9,513 bases of DNA from Omnitrophica WOR_2 bacterium RIFCSPLOWO2_12_FULL_46_30 (GCA_001805845.1 MHHA01000002.1:1-9513), one strand, 5' to 3'. Counted from the stretch's first letter, positions 1-7,034 are shown. Made by a program: numbers and translations. The notes: generated by a model not told the origin, from the letters alone.

Positions 1-2
1 GG

Positions 3-31
3 TTGTTCGGCGGAAACATATATGTTATAAT
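3..31 (+). promoter_or_regulatory. Promoter of the toxin-antitoxin module
   Basis: A perfect TATAAT -10 box lies at 26-31, with a weak -35-like TTGTTC at 3-8 and a 17-bp spacer. Transcription would start near 37-38, leaving a leader of about 12 nt that still keeps the GGAGG ribosome binding site of the antitoxin. The spacer is occupied by a perfect palindrome (separate entry), as expected for an autoregulated toxin-antitoxin operon. The -35 box matches only three of six bases. Confidence 0.55.
15..26. promoter_or_regulatory. Candidate operator palindrome of the TA module
   Basis: AACATATATGTT is a 12-bp perfect palindrome lying between the -35 and -10 boxes and sharing its last base with the -10. 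Antitoxins of this class are usually encoded first in the operon, and many toxin-antitoxin systems repress themselves by binding a palindrome over the promoter. The position is what autoregulation needs. Binding is inferred, and an AT-rich palindrome this short can arise by chance. Confidence 0.45.
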
Positions 32-49
32 TTGAGGGGAGGTAAGATT

Positions 50-268
50 ATGAAAGTAACCGATATTCCTAAAATTTCCCGTTTAAGCACGGCAGAAAAA
101 ATCTTATTCGTTGAAGAGTTATGGGATTCTATCGTTTCCATAGAACGCATCCCTATTCCTGAATCGCATAAATCTGAATTGGAGCGGCGGTTAGCAAAAT
201 ATCAAAACCGCAGCGGATGCCTACTCTCTCTAAAAGAACTGCAAGCGCGGATAGAAAAAAGAAAATAA
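50..268 (+). CDS. Antitoxin, addiction-module component family (PF09720-like)
   Basis: A 72-residue protein that should neutralise the toxin encoded directly downstream. The N-terminal half carries the family pattern of a helix with LSTAEKILFVEELWDSI (about residues 12-28). It is followed by a proline-rich turn (IPIPESHKSELERRL) and a C-terminal segment SLKELQARI, where the family usually has an 'SWEEV'-like stretch. The length of about 70 residues is normal. I chose ATG 50 because GGAGG at 38-42 lies 7 nt upstream; the longer reading from TTG 32 would start inside that ribosome binding site. The stop is one base before the toxin start, so the pair is almost certainly translated from one mRNA. 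Confident of the family; the direct evidence is sequence pattern plus gene order. Confidence 0.85.
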   Translation: MKVTDIPKISRLSTAEKILFVEELWDSIVSIERIPIPESHKSELERRLAKYQNRSGCLLSLKELQARIEKRK

Positions 269-269
269 T

Positions 270-581
270 ATGCGGTATTTGTTGTCATTTCTGCCCGAAG
301 TTGAAGAAGACGCTGTTTCCGCTTATGTTTGGTATGAAGAAAAATATAAAGGCCTTGGCGAGGAATTCTTAAGAGCGTTTTATGCCAGTACCGCAGAAAT
401 AGCCCGGACCCCTAATCTTTACCCTAAGATCTATAAAAACTTCCATCGTAAACTCCTTAAGAGATTTCCTTATGCTGTCTATTTTCTTATTGAGAGTGGA
501 GCCGTTATAGTTTACGGCTTGTTCCATTGCGCCAGAAATCCTTATTTAATACAAGAAAAGATTAACAATAGGCCATCTTAA
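270..581 (+). CDS. ParE/RelE-superfamily toxin
   Basis: A 103-residue basic protein of the ParE/RelE fold. Family hallmarks are an early acidic helix with EVEEDAVSAYVWYEEKYKGLGEEFL (residues 10-34, WYE core), the P-x-x-YPK-x-Y segment (residues 48-55), the KRFPYAVYFLIE strand pair (64-75) and a terminal strand with HCARNP (86-91). Its start follows the antitoxin stop after one base. ParE members poison DNA gyrase and RelE members cleave mRNA on the ribosome. The sequence is closer to the generic ParE-type plasmid-stabilisation proteins, but the target cannot be settled by eye. The gene appears intact. It sits directly before the relic of a thiolase gene, so the module may have arrived by, or accompanied, the event that destroyed that gene. 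Confidence 0.87.
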   Translation: MRYLLSFLPEVEEDAVSAYVWYEEKYKGLGEEFLRAFYASTAEIARTPNLYPKIYKNFHRKLLKRFPYAVYFLIESGAVIVYGLFHCARNPYLIQEKINNRPS

Positions 582-608
582 CTACGCAAGATGGGTGAAC
601 AAGAAACA

Positions 609-710
609 GTGACAGTTTTAAGGAGATGCAGCGCCGGAATCAGCATTTAGGCTTGGCCTCTTTGTGCGTAGGCGGCGGCCGGGGCGCGGGGAGTGATTGA
701 GGAACGTTAA
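609..710 (+). pseudogene. Thiolase C-terminal relic (acetyl-CoA acyltransferase)
   Basis: A fragment of about 34 codons in which the body of the gene is missing. From 620 the sequence reads KEMQRRNQHLGLASLCVGGG and then RGAG. The part GLASLCVGGGRGAG fits the thiolase active-site signature around the second catalytic cysteine (C-x-G-G-G-x-G). In the present frame it ends in SD and a stop at 698-700. Removing one G from the run at 688-691 gives GAGVIEER and a stop at 708-710, a typical thiolase C-terminus 9 nt before the next gene. Adding one A near 620 extends it upstream with VTVL, also thiolase-like. Upstream of about 606 no thiolase sequence is visible. A 24-codon ORF (626-700) remains but cannot make an enzyme. 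Thiolase would catalyse the last step of the beta-oxidation cycle encoded downstream. The single-base shifts could be sequencing errors; the missing body could not be. Confidence 0.75.
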
Positions 711-719
711 AGATAGGGA

Positions 720-2819
720 ATGATAGTTAATCTAAGGATAGAGGGCGGGTTCGCCATTATAGAATTTGACCAGCCGGAGTCAAAGGTGAATGTGCTGTCG
801 GCTTCTGCCTTGAAAGAATTGGATGGGATAATTGCGCAGTTATCCTCCAGGCAGGACTTGAAAGGTTTATGCGTATTAAGCAAGAAGCCGGATATCTTTA
901 TTGCCGGGGCGGATATAAAGGAGATTGAGAATATAACTTCCAGCTCTGAGGCCGAGATTAAGGCTAAGCAAGGGCAGGAGATACTTAATGCTTTAGAAAA
1001 ACTTTCAATTCCCTCTATTGCCTTAATCAACGGCGCTTGTTTAGGCGGAGGTTTAGAGTTAGCTCTGGCTTGCGATTATCGTTTAGCCGGCTTTGGCGAT
1101 AAGGTAAAGCTTGGGTTGCCCGAAGTAAAGCTGGGGATCATCCCCGGATTTGGCGGAACCAAGCGCCTGCCGCGTTTAGTGGGCTTGCGTAAAGGGATAG
1201 AACTTATTGTCTCCGGCGAAGCTATATCCAGCAATGAGGCATTAAAGATCGGATTGGTTGATGGGTTGTGCAGTCAAAATAGGCTGCTTGAGCAGGGCTC
1301 AGAATTTTTAAGAAAAAATCAAGGGAAGCGAAAAGACCATAAACCAAAGCTTAAAGGCCTGCTCAATGTTTTCTTAGATAAAACTTCTCTCGGCCAATCC
1401 ATCCTTAAGAGCCAAGCCAAAAAATTTATCCTCAAAACTACCAAAGGCCATTACCCCGCGCCATTAAAGGCCTTAGAAGCGGTAGTGAAAAATTATACCT
1501 CTAATCTTGATAAGGCGTTAGAAAGGGAGGCAGGGTCTTTTGGAGAATTAGTTATCGGGGAAATCTGCAAAAATCTCATCACGGTATTTTATCTTATTGA
1601 AAAGTATAAGAAGGCAAGATGGGTTCAGGCAAGTCCTCGTGAGATTCACAAATGCGCAGTTTTAGGCGCCGGGGTAATGGGCGGAGGGATTGCCCAGTTG
1701 TTCAGCGCTTACGGACTGCCGGTGCGGATGAAGGACCTGAATTACCCTGCCTTAGGCCGCGGCTTGCGCCAGGCAAGGGAAGTTTATGATTACGGCGTAA
1801 AAAAGAAAAAACTCAAAGCTAATCAGGCGGCCTTAAGGATGGGGCTCATCTCTACCACTACCGATTACCGCGGTTTTTCCAATTCTGATTTGATTGTTGA
1901 GGCAGTAGTTGAAGATATGAAAGTAAAAAAAGCTGTCTTTAATGAATTAGATACAATTGCCAAGCCCCAGGCCATACTCGCCTCAAATACCTCCTGCCTA
2001 TCTATCGCGGAAATGTCCGCATCGGTCAAAAATAAAGAGCGGGTCATCGGGATGCACTTTTTTAATCCGGTGCACCGCATGCCTTTACTAGAGCTCATCC
2101 GCACTCCCTATACCAGCGATGAAACCGTGGCCGCCTTAGCAGAATTTTCTAAAAGAATCGGGAAAACCCCGATTGTAGTCCAGGATTCCTGCGGATTCTT
2201 AGTTAACCGCATCCTCATCCCCTATCTTAACGAGGCAGGATTTATCTTAGAAGAGGGAGTGAGTTTCACAAGGATTGACCAGCTTATGCTTGGCTTTGGC
2301 ATGCCGATGGGCCCTTTTGCCTTAATGGATGAGATTGGCCTGGATGTGGGCTATAAGGTGGCTTTGCTCTTAGAAGAGCATTTTGGCCAGAGGATGAAAG
2401 TTCCCGAAGTTTTCAAAAAGGTTTATGCCCAAAAATGGTTTGGCAAGAAAACAGGTAAAGGGTTTTATAGCCATAAAGCAAAAAGCAGGCAGCCGAATAA
2501 TGAGCTCTATAATTTAATATCTAAGCGCGCGGATTTGACTATCTCTGATGATGAAATTTTAAAGCGGATGGTTTATAGAATGATTAACGAGGCCGCAATG
2601 TGTCTTCAGGAAAAGGTCTGTAACGAGCCCTCGGATGTAGACATCGGGATGATTATGGGCACCGGTTTCCCGCCCTTTAGAGGCGGGCTTATCCGTTACG
2701 GCGATACTCTAGGCTGGGATAGGGTTGTTGCCGAATTGGAGAAATTCAGCGCTAAATTCAGCCCGCAGCGTTTTAAGCCCAGCGCTTATTTGGTAAGCTT
2801 AGTTAAGAAACGAGAATAG
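720..2819 (+). CDS. fadJ: Fatty-acid oxidation multifunctional enzyme: enoyl-CoA hydratase + 3-hydroxyacyl-CoA dehydrogenase
   Basis: A 699-residue cytosolic enzyme catalysing steps two and three of beta-oxidation: hydration of trans-2-enoyl-CoA and NAD-dependent oxidation of the 3-hydroxyacyl-CoA. Residues 1-190 form the crotonase domain, with oxyanion-hole segments IAGADIKEI (61-69) and NGACLGGGLE (104-113). The catalytic glutamates are E113 and E135 (LGLPEVKLG). Their 22-residue spacing resembles FadJ and mitochondrial alpha subunits more than FadB. Residues 312-480 form the Rossmann domain (VLGAGVMGGG, 314-323) with SNTS (422-425), catalytic H446 in GMHFFNP and E458. Two C-terminal helical domains follow, the second with FPPFRGGLIRYGD (650-662). 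The length is normal (E. coli FadJ is about 714). An in-frame stop at 714-716 excludes an earlier start, and the ribosome binding site is weak. The usual partner, thiolase, survives only as a relic just upstream. The acyl-CoA dehydrogenase gene follows after 28 nt. Confidence 0.93.
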   Translation: MIVNLRIEGGFAIIEFDQPESKVNVLSASALKELDGIIAQLSSRQDLKGLCVLSKKPDIFIAGADIKEIENITSSSEAEIKAKQGQEILNALEKLSIPSIALINGACLGGGLELALACDYRLAGFGDKVKLGLPEVKLGIIPGFGGTKRLPRLVGLRKGIELIVSGEAISSNEALKIGLVDGLCSQNRLLEQGSEFLRKNQGKRKDHKPKLKGLLNVFLDKTSLGQSILKSQAKKFILKTTKGHYPAPLKALEAVVKNYTSNLDKALEREAGSFGELVIGEICKNLITVFYLIEKYKKARWVQASPREIHKCAVLGAGVMGGGIAQLFSAYGLPVRMKDLNYPALGRGLRQAREVYDYGVKKKKLKANQAALRMGLISTTTDYRGFSNSDLIVEAVVEDMKVKKAVFNELDTIAKPQAILASNTSCLSIAEMSASVKNKERVIGMHFFNPVHRMPLLELIRTPYTSDETVAALAEFSKRIGKTPIVVQDSCGFLVNRILIPYLNEAGFILEEGVSFTRIDQLMLGFGMPMGPFALMDEIGLDVGYKVALLLEEHFGQRMKVPEVFKKVYAQKWFGKKTGKGFYSHKAKSRQPNNELYNLISKRADLTISDDEILKRMVYRMINEAAMCLQEKVCNEPSDVDIGMIMGTGFPPFRGGLIRYGDTLGWDRVVAELEKFSAKFSPQRFKPSAYLVSLVKKRE

Positions 2820-2847
2820 GCCAGATTATAATATGGAGGCGTAATCT

Positions 2848-4713
2848 ATGGATATGTTTGATAAGAATATTGGAAAGGAAAAGCTCGCCTCTCTGGAATT
2901 GGCCGAGGCCTCCAGGGAAAAGGAATGGAATTATCCCAGTTTCGTGCGGGAGCTCTTTCACGGCCGGCTGCCCTGGAATCTTATCTATCCTTTTCCTGAA
3001 CAGCCAGAAGCGGATAAGGAAATCGGGACTGAATATTTGGAAAAGCTTGAGGGCTTCTTAAGGGCTCATCTTGATCCTGACGAGGTGGATAAGAGCGGCG
3101 AGATACCGTATGAGGTGATAAAGGGTTTAGCGGATTTAGGCGCTTTTGCGATGAAGATACCCCAGGAATATGATGGTTTAGGATTAAGCCAGCTCAATTA
3201 CAACCGGGCAATTCATCTGATAGCCAGTTACTGCGGCTCAACCGCGGTATTGTTATCCGCGCATCAGAGTATCGGCGTGCCCACGCCTTTAAGCCTTTTC
3301 GGAACAGAAGAGCAGAAGAAAAAATATCTTCCCAGATTTAGAAAAGGCGCGATTTCAGGTTTTGCCCTCACTGAGCCGGATGCCGGCTCTGACCCCAGGA
3401 CGATGAAGACAAGCGCAACGCCCACAGAAGACGGAAAATATTATATCATCAATGGCGAGAAATTATGGATTACAAACGGAAATATCGCGGATATCCTTAT
3501 TGTTATGGCCCAGACGCCCGCGAAGATAGAAAAAGGAAAAGAGAAAAAACAGATTACCGCCTTTATCGTAGAGACAAACACCCCGGGATTTCAAGCGGCT
3601 TATCGCTCTAGTTTTATGGGCCTACACGGCGTAAAGCTTGGGCTTTTAAAATTTAACAATGTCAGGGTGCCGCGGGAAAATATTCTTTTAGGCGAGGGCC
3701 AGGGCCTAAAGCTCGCCTTTCTTACCTTAAATACCGGACGGCTTACCGTGCCCGCGGCAGTAGCCGGAATGAGCAAATTGTGCCTGATGATTGTGCGCAA
3801 GTGGTCAAAGGAAAGAAGGCAGTGGGGCCTGCCTATCGGCGAGCATGAGTTAGTGGCAAGCAAATTAGCCGCGATGAGCGCAAACACCTTTGCCATGGAT
3901 GCGGTTACCTGGCTTACCTCGCATATGGCAGATGCCAAAAAATTGGATATCCGGCTTGAAGCGGCAATGGCCAAGCTTTTCTGCACTGAGACAAGCTGGA
4001 AAGTAATAGATGATACCTTTCAGATTCGCGGCGGGCGCGGATTTGAAACCAGCCCTTCGCTTAAAGGAAGGGGAGAGGCAGGTTATCCGGTAGAAAGGAT
4101 GTTTCGGGACAGCCGGGTAAACCTGATTATTGAAGGCACCAGCCAGATTATGCGCCTCTTTATCGCCCGCGAGGCATTAGACCTGCATCTTAAAAGGATA
4201 ATCTCAATAATGGATACAAAAGTTCCTATTTTAAAGAGAATAAAAGACGCTCTTTCAGTGGGAATCTATTATTTGTTCTGGTTCTTGAGATTATGGCTTC
4301 CTTCTTTTGCTTTAAGAGATATTGCGCATTTGCCCATACCAATAAAAAAACATATGCTTTTTGTCCAACAGACAACCAAACGTTTAGCCATGACGATGTT
4401 TCTTAAGATGCTCATTCATCAACAACGTTTAGAGTCGCGGCAGAATATTTTAGCCAGATTTGTAGATATCGGCACCGACCTTTTTGTGATGTCTTGCGCC
4501 TGTTCGTATGGCTTGAGTTTCTCTAAGAAAGAGCTCAACAGCCAGGCCGGTTCAGCAATAGAGCTGGCTGATCTTTTTTGTTCTCAGGCAAAAGTCCGCA
4601 TAGCCAGAACTTTTGAGGATATCCGGCGTAATCAGGATAAAGCAGCTCGCCGGGTTGCCCAAAACTTTCTTGCCGGCGGATACGTATGGCTTGAGAATGA
4701 GATAATCAAATGA
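2848..4713 (+). CDS. Acyl-CoA dehydrogenase, long VLCAD/ACAD9-like form
   Basis: A 621-residue FAD enzyme catalysing the first step of beta-oxidation, oxidation of acyl-CoA to trans-2-enoyl-CoA. Its product is the substrate of the enzyme encoded upstream. Helical N-domain about 60-165; middle beta domain with FALTEPDAGSD (172-182) and WITNG (207-211); C-domain with GRLTVPAAVAG (297-307), RRQWGLPI (323-330) and RGGRGFE (394-400). The catalytic base should be E429 in IIEGTSQIMR. About 170 residues extend beyond the standard catalytic core, as in VLCAD and ACAD9, including a strongly hydrophobic stretch at 472-487 (GIYYLFWFLRLWLPSF) that may contact the membrane. Start ATG 2848 has GGAGG at 2835-2839; a second ATG at 2854 is possible. 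The electron acceptor (ETF) is not in the window. Chain-length preference is inferred from architecture only. Confidence 0.92.
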   Translation: MDMFDKNIGKEKLASLELAEASREKEWNYPSFVRELFHGRLPWNLIYPFPEQPEADKEIGTEYLEKLEGFLRAHLDPDEVDKSGEIPYEVIKGLADLGAFAMKIPQEYDGLGLSQLNYNRAIHLIASYCGSTAVLLSAHQSIGVPTPLSLFGTEEQKKKYLPRFRKGAISGFALTEPDAGSDPRTMKTSATPTEDGKYYIINGEKLWITNGNIADILIVMAQTPAKIEKGKEKKQITAFIVETNTPGFQAAYRSSFMGLHGVKLGLLKFNNVRVPRENILLGEGQGLKLAFLTLNTGRLTVPAAVAGMSKLCLMIVRKWSKERRQWGLPIGEHELVASKLAAMSANTFAMDAVTWLTSHMADAKKLDIRLEAAMAKLFCTETSWKVIDDTFQIRGGRGFETSPSLKGRGEAGYPVERMFRDSRVNLIIEGTSQIMRLFIAREALDLHLKRIISIMDTKVPILKRIKDALSVGIYYLFWFLRLWLPSFALRDIAHLPIPIKKHMLFVQQTTKRLAMTMFLKMLIHQQRLESRQNILARFVDIGTDLFVMSCACSYGLSFSKKELNSQAGSAIELADLFCSQAKVRIARTFEDIRRNQDKAARRVAQNFLAGGYVWLENEIIK

Positions 4714-4717
4714 AGAC

Positions 4718-4750
4718 GAGACTTACGGAGCGTAAGCGAACGTAAGTCTC
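4718..4750. repeat. Inverted repeat after acyl-CoA dehydrogenase gene
   Basis: GAGACTTACG (4718-4727) and CGTAAGTCTC (4741-4750) are perfect 10-bp arms around a 13-nt loop. The loop holds a second copy of CGTAAG (4731-4736), so CTTACG (4722-4727) can pair with either copy. The hairpin begins 5 nt after the stop codon and could end the upstream transcript, but no T run follows, so an intrinsic terminator is not supported. It is the first of a row of palindromes filling this intergenic gap. Confidence 0.7.
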
Positions 4751-4762
4751 TGTCTAAATTTG

Positions 4763-4814
4763 ACCCAGTACTAATTTTGAAATAAAACAGTATATCACAA
4801 AATTAGTGCTGGGT
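4763..4814. repeat. Long inverted repeat (17-bp arms) in intergenic gap
   Basis: The arms at 4763-4779 and 4798-4814 are complementary over 17 bp with one mismatch (4769/4808), which would be a U-G pair in RNA. The 18-nt loop at 4780-4797 is AT-rich. The right arm contains GTG 4806, the first possible start of the downstream reading frame, so that extended start would be encoded by repeat sequence. It resembles a palindromic intergenic element or a miniature mobile element remnant. No transposase or clear target-site duplication is visible here. Confidence 0.75.
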
Positions 4815-4838
4815 TTAATTCGCAGACGTCCGCCTACG

Positions 4839-4884
4839 GCAGACTATAACTTACAGCGCACAAAGCACGCTGTAAGTTATCTGC
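4839..4884. repeat. Inverted repeat just before the NTE-like gene
   Basis: ATAACTTACAGCG (4846-4858) and CGCTGTAAGTTAT (4868-4880) are perfect 13-bp arms with a 9-nt loop. The stem can be extended by GCAG (4839-4842) with CTGC (4881-4884), leaving a 3-nt bulge. A smaller stem, GTCCGCC (4828-4834) with GGCAGAC (4838-4844, one mismatch), overlaps its left side, so the two are alternative folds. The hairpin ends 8 nt before the ATG of the next gene, where no Shine-Dalgarno sequence is visible, so it may affect translation of that gene. Confidence 0.75.
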
Positions 4885-4892
4885 TCATTAAA

Positions 4893-7034
4893 ATGGGATT
4901 TCCTTTAGATATCTTTAAAAAAGACCCGGATAAATATTTCATCCTTAATTACGCCCCCATCTTTGCTAAGTTAAACGACTTTGAGAAAATCCTCATTATG
5001 CAAAAAAGCAAGGTGGTGGAGTACAATAAGGGAGACAGCATTTACCGGCAGGGCGAGCCTCCCAGCGCCTTTTATTGCGTGATTAGCGGCAGGGTGCGCA
5101 TATTTACCCAGCCGCAAAGCGCGCCGGGCGGCCCTGCGCATCATTTCCCCGGTAGCGGCATTAACACAGGCAAAGTTACCCTTGAATACCTTAACTGCGG
5201 TAAATATTTTGGTATGATTTCTGTCCTAACCGGCGAGCAGCACTCGGTGAATGCCGAGGCAGCCAATGACTCAAAGATTTTAGAGCTCACCCAGGAGGAT
5301 TTCAAGATAATCTTACATAAAATTCCGAAATTAGCCATTGATTTGAGCCAGACCTTATCGCGGCGCCTTAAGAAGAAGGACTATATTGAAAAGAGGATTT
5401 TTGAGAGCAACATCATCTCAATCTTCAGCGCCGTAGCAAAAACCGGCAAGAGCATTTATGCCATCAACTTAGCTTTGAGCTTAAAAAAAGAAACGGCCCG
5501 CAGCGTTATTCTCATAAATATTGCGGAAGACGAACGCGGGGTTTATCGGGATTTCGGGGCTCAGGCCAGCAGGGAGAATGGCGCTGATGCGCTCTGCACG
5601 GTTAAGCTTGATGCATCATTTCCTTCTGAGGACTCTATAAAAAGCGCGATATGCGTAGATTCTCCCTCAGGGGTAAGCATTGTCAATGTTATGTATGAAA
5701 GCGCAAACCTATCTTATGCCGCCAGGCTTAACGCCTTTTTGACCTATCTTACCGGCAGTTACCATTATATCATCGTTGATATGCCGGCCTTAACCGAAGA
5801 GGCGATATTTAATATCTTAAATCAATCAGACGCTATCCATGTAATTACCGGTTACGATAGAGGCGATCTCAAAAGCTTAAAGAGCCTCTTGAGTTACCTT
5901 TTCAAAAAGATTAATTACCCCCAGGAAAAGATAAAGATAATCTTGAATGCCCAGGAAGAACCGCTGAGGCTTTCCCATAAAGAGGCCGCGGATATACTGA
6001 ATTACAATGTTTTTGCGGTTCTGCCTTATCTCAAAGAACAATATAGAAGGCCGGCTACAGCAGCCAAAAGGATTGTCTGGGAATCTCCCGAATTGGAGTA
6101 TGTGCGCTGCGTCAGAAGGATTGCCAGGGAATTAGGAGACGTGAGGGTCGGCCTTGCCTTAGGAGGAGGGGCCGCTTTCGGTTTAGCCCATATCGGTGTG
6201 CTCAAGGTTCTGGAAAAAGAAAATATGCCTATTGATATGGTCGCGGGCACCAGCATGGGCGGATTAATCGCCGCTTTGTGGACCTCGGGTTTAAGCGCTG
6301 AGGAGGTAGAAAGAATTTTCTTGGCGTATAATAACAATCGCAGAAAGACGTATGGCCTGCTGTTCGATTTTTACATACACAAGATGTCTATTGCCAAGGG
6401 CGGTAAAATACGTAAGTTTTTAGAGAGGCATATCGGCAGCAAGACATTTCAGGATGTCAATATCCCGTTACGAATCGTTGCCTGCAATATTACAAAAAGA
6501 AAAGAAGTTATCTATAGTTCAGGCCGGCTGGTTGATGCGGTAATGGCAAGCATTGCCATACCCGGGGTCTTTGCGCCTACAAAAATAGACAACGATTTAA
6601 TTATTGACGGCGGCATTGTTGAGCCTGTTCCTATCGGCACTTTAGTCAGGATGGGCATTAAGAAGATAATCGCGGTTAATGTCTTGCCCAGTCCGGATGA
6701 CGCTATCCGCAATTATGCGTTTAAACACGAGCTGCGAGAAGAAGAAAAAAAGGCGGCGCAGCTGAAAAATGCCTGGGGAAGGCTCATTTTTAGGATACGC
6801 AGCGGATTTTACGATTGCCTGTTTCCCAATATAATGGATATCATTGTAGGCAGCATACAGGCAATGGAATATGTGATTGCGGAGTCCGATTGCCAGAAGG
6901 CGGATATACTGATGCATCCGATAGAAAATGGGGTTGATTGGATTGATTTCTTTAAGGTGGAAATGTTAATCAAAAAAGGAGAAGAAGAGGCAGTCAAAAC
7001 GCTTTCCGCCATCAAGAGCGTGCTTAATGAGTAA
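4893..7034 (+). CDS. NTE-like protein: cNMP-binding-like + MinD-like P-loop + patatin lipase
   Basis: A 713-residue protein (from ATG 4893) with three parts. Residues about 20-155 resemble a cyclic-nucleotide-binding domain (GDSIYRQGEPPSAFYCVISG, 47-66), but the phosphate-binding cassette FGMISVLTGEQHSV lacks the usual Glu and Arg. Residues about 172-385 resemble a MinD/ParA ATPase: a P-loop-like AVAKTGKS (180-187, K186) and a Walker-B-like HYIIVDMPA (291-299). Residues 418-600 form a patatin phospholipase: oxyanion GGG (424-426), nucleophile S454 in GTSMGG and D572 in IDGG. This should be an active serine acylhydrolase on phospholipids or lysophospholipids. The order matches eukaryotic NTE/PNPLA6, whose linker I recall as a degenerate MinD-like segment. 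The reading frame is open back to GTG 4806, but those 29 codons lie in palindromic repeats, so I prefer 4893 despite its poor ribosome binding site. It overlaps the next gene by 8 nt. Confidence 0.88.
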   Translation: MGFPLDIFKKDPDKYFILNYAPIFAKLNDFEKILIMQKSKVVEYNKGDSIYRQGEPPSAFYCVISGRVRIFTQPQSAPGGPAHHFPGSGINTGKVTLEYLNCGKYFGMISVLTGEQHSVNAEAANDSKILELTQEDFKIILHKIPKLAIDLSQTLSRRLKKKDYIEKRIFESNIISIFSAVAKTGKSIYAINLALSLKKETARSVILINIAEDERGVYRDFGAQASRENGADALCTVKLDASFPSEDSIKSAICVDSPSGVSIVNVMYESANLSYAARLNAFLTYLTGSYHYIIVDMPALTEEAIFNILNQSDAIHVITGYDRGDLKSLKSLLSYLFKKINYPQEKIKIILNAQEEPLRLSHKEAADILNYNVFAVLPYLKEQYRRPATAAKRIVWESPELEYVRCVRRIARELGDVRVGLALGGGAAFGLAHIGVLKVLEKENMPIDMVAGTSMGGLIAALWTSGLSAEEVERIFLAYNNNRRKTYGLLFDFYIHKMSIAKGGKIRKFLERHIGSKTFQDVNIPLRIVACNITKRKEVIYSSGRLVDAVMASIAIPGVFAPTKIDNDLIIDGGIVEPVPIGTLVRMGIKKIIAVNVLPSPDDAIRNYAFKHELREEEKKAAQLKNAWGRLIFRIRSGFYDCLFPNIMDIIVGSIQAMEYVIAESDCQKADILMHPIENGVDWIDFFKVEMLIKKGEEEAVKTLSAIKSVLNE

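Noticed and set aside
32..49. Longer antitoxin start at TTG 32
   Set aside because: It would place the start inside the GGAGG ribosome binding site and upstream of the predicted transcription start; ATG 50 is well spaced.
573..594. CCATCTT/AAGATGG hairpin as terminator of the TA module
   Set aside because: Only 7 bp, overlaps the toxin stop codon and has no T run.
626..700. 24-codon ORF as a genuine small protein gene
   Set aside because: Its sequence is the thiolase C-terminal signature, the ribosome binding site abuts the ATG, and one base change restores the thiolase ending; better read as a gene relic.
707..1030. Minus-strand ORFs inside fadJ, the acyl-CoA dehydrogenase gene and the NTE-like gene
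   Set aside because: They are antisense to strongly conserved coding regions, show no family motifs and have no plausible ribosome binding sites.
4718..4884. CRISPR array
   Set aside because: The repeats are inverted arms of differing sequence, not evenly spaced direct repeats.
4806..4892. Longer NTE-like start at GTG 4806
   Set aside because: The 29 extra codons are made of inverted-repeat sequence, look unlike a protein domain and lack a ribosome binding site.
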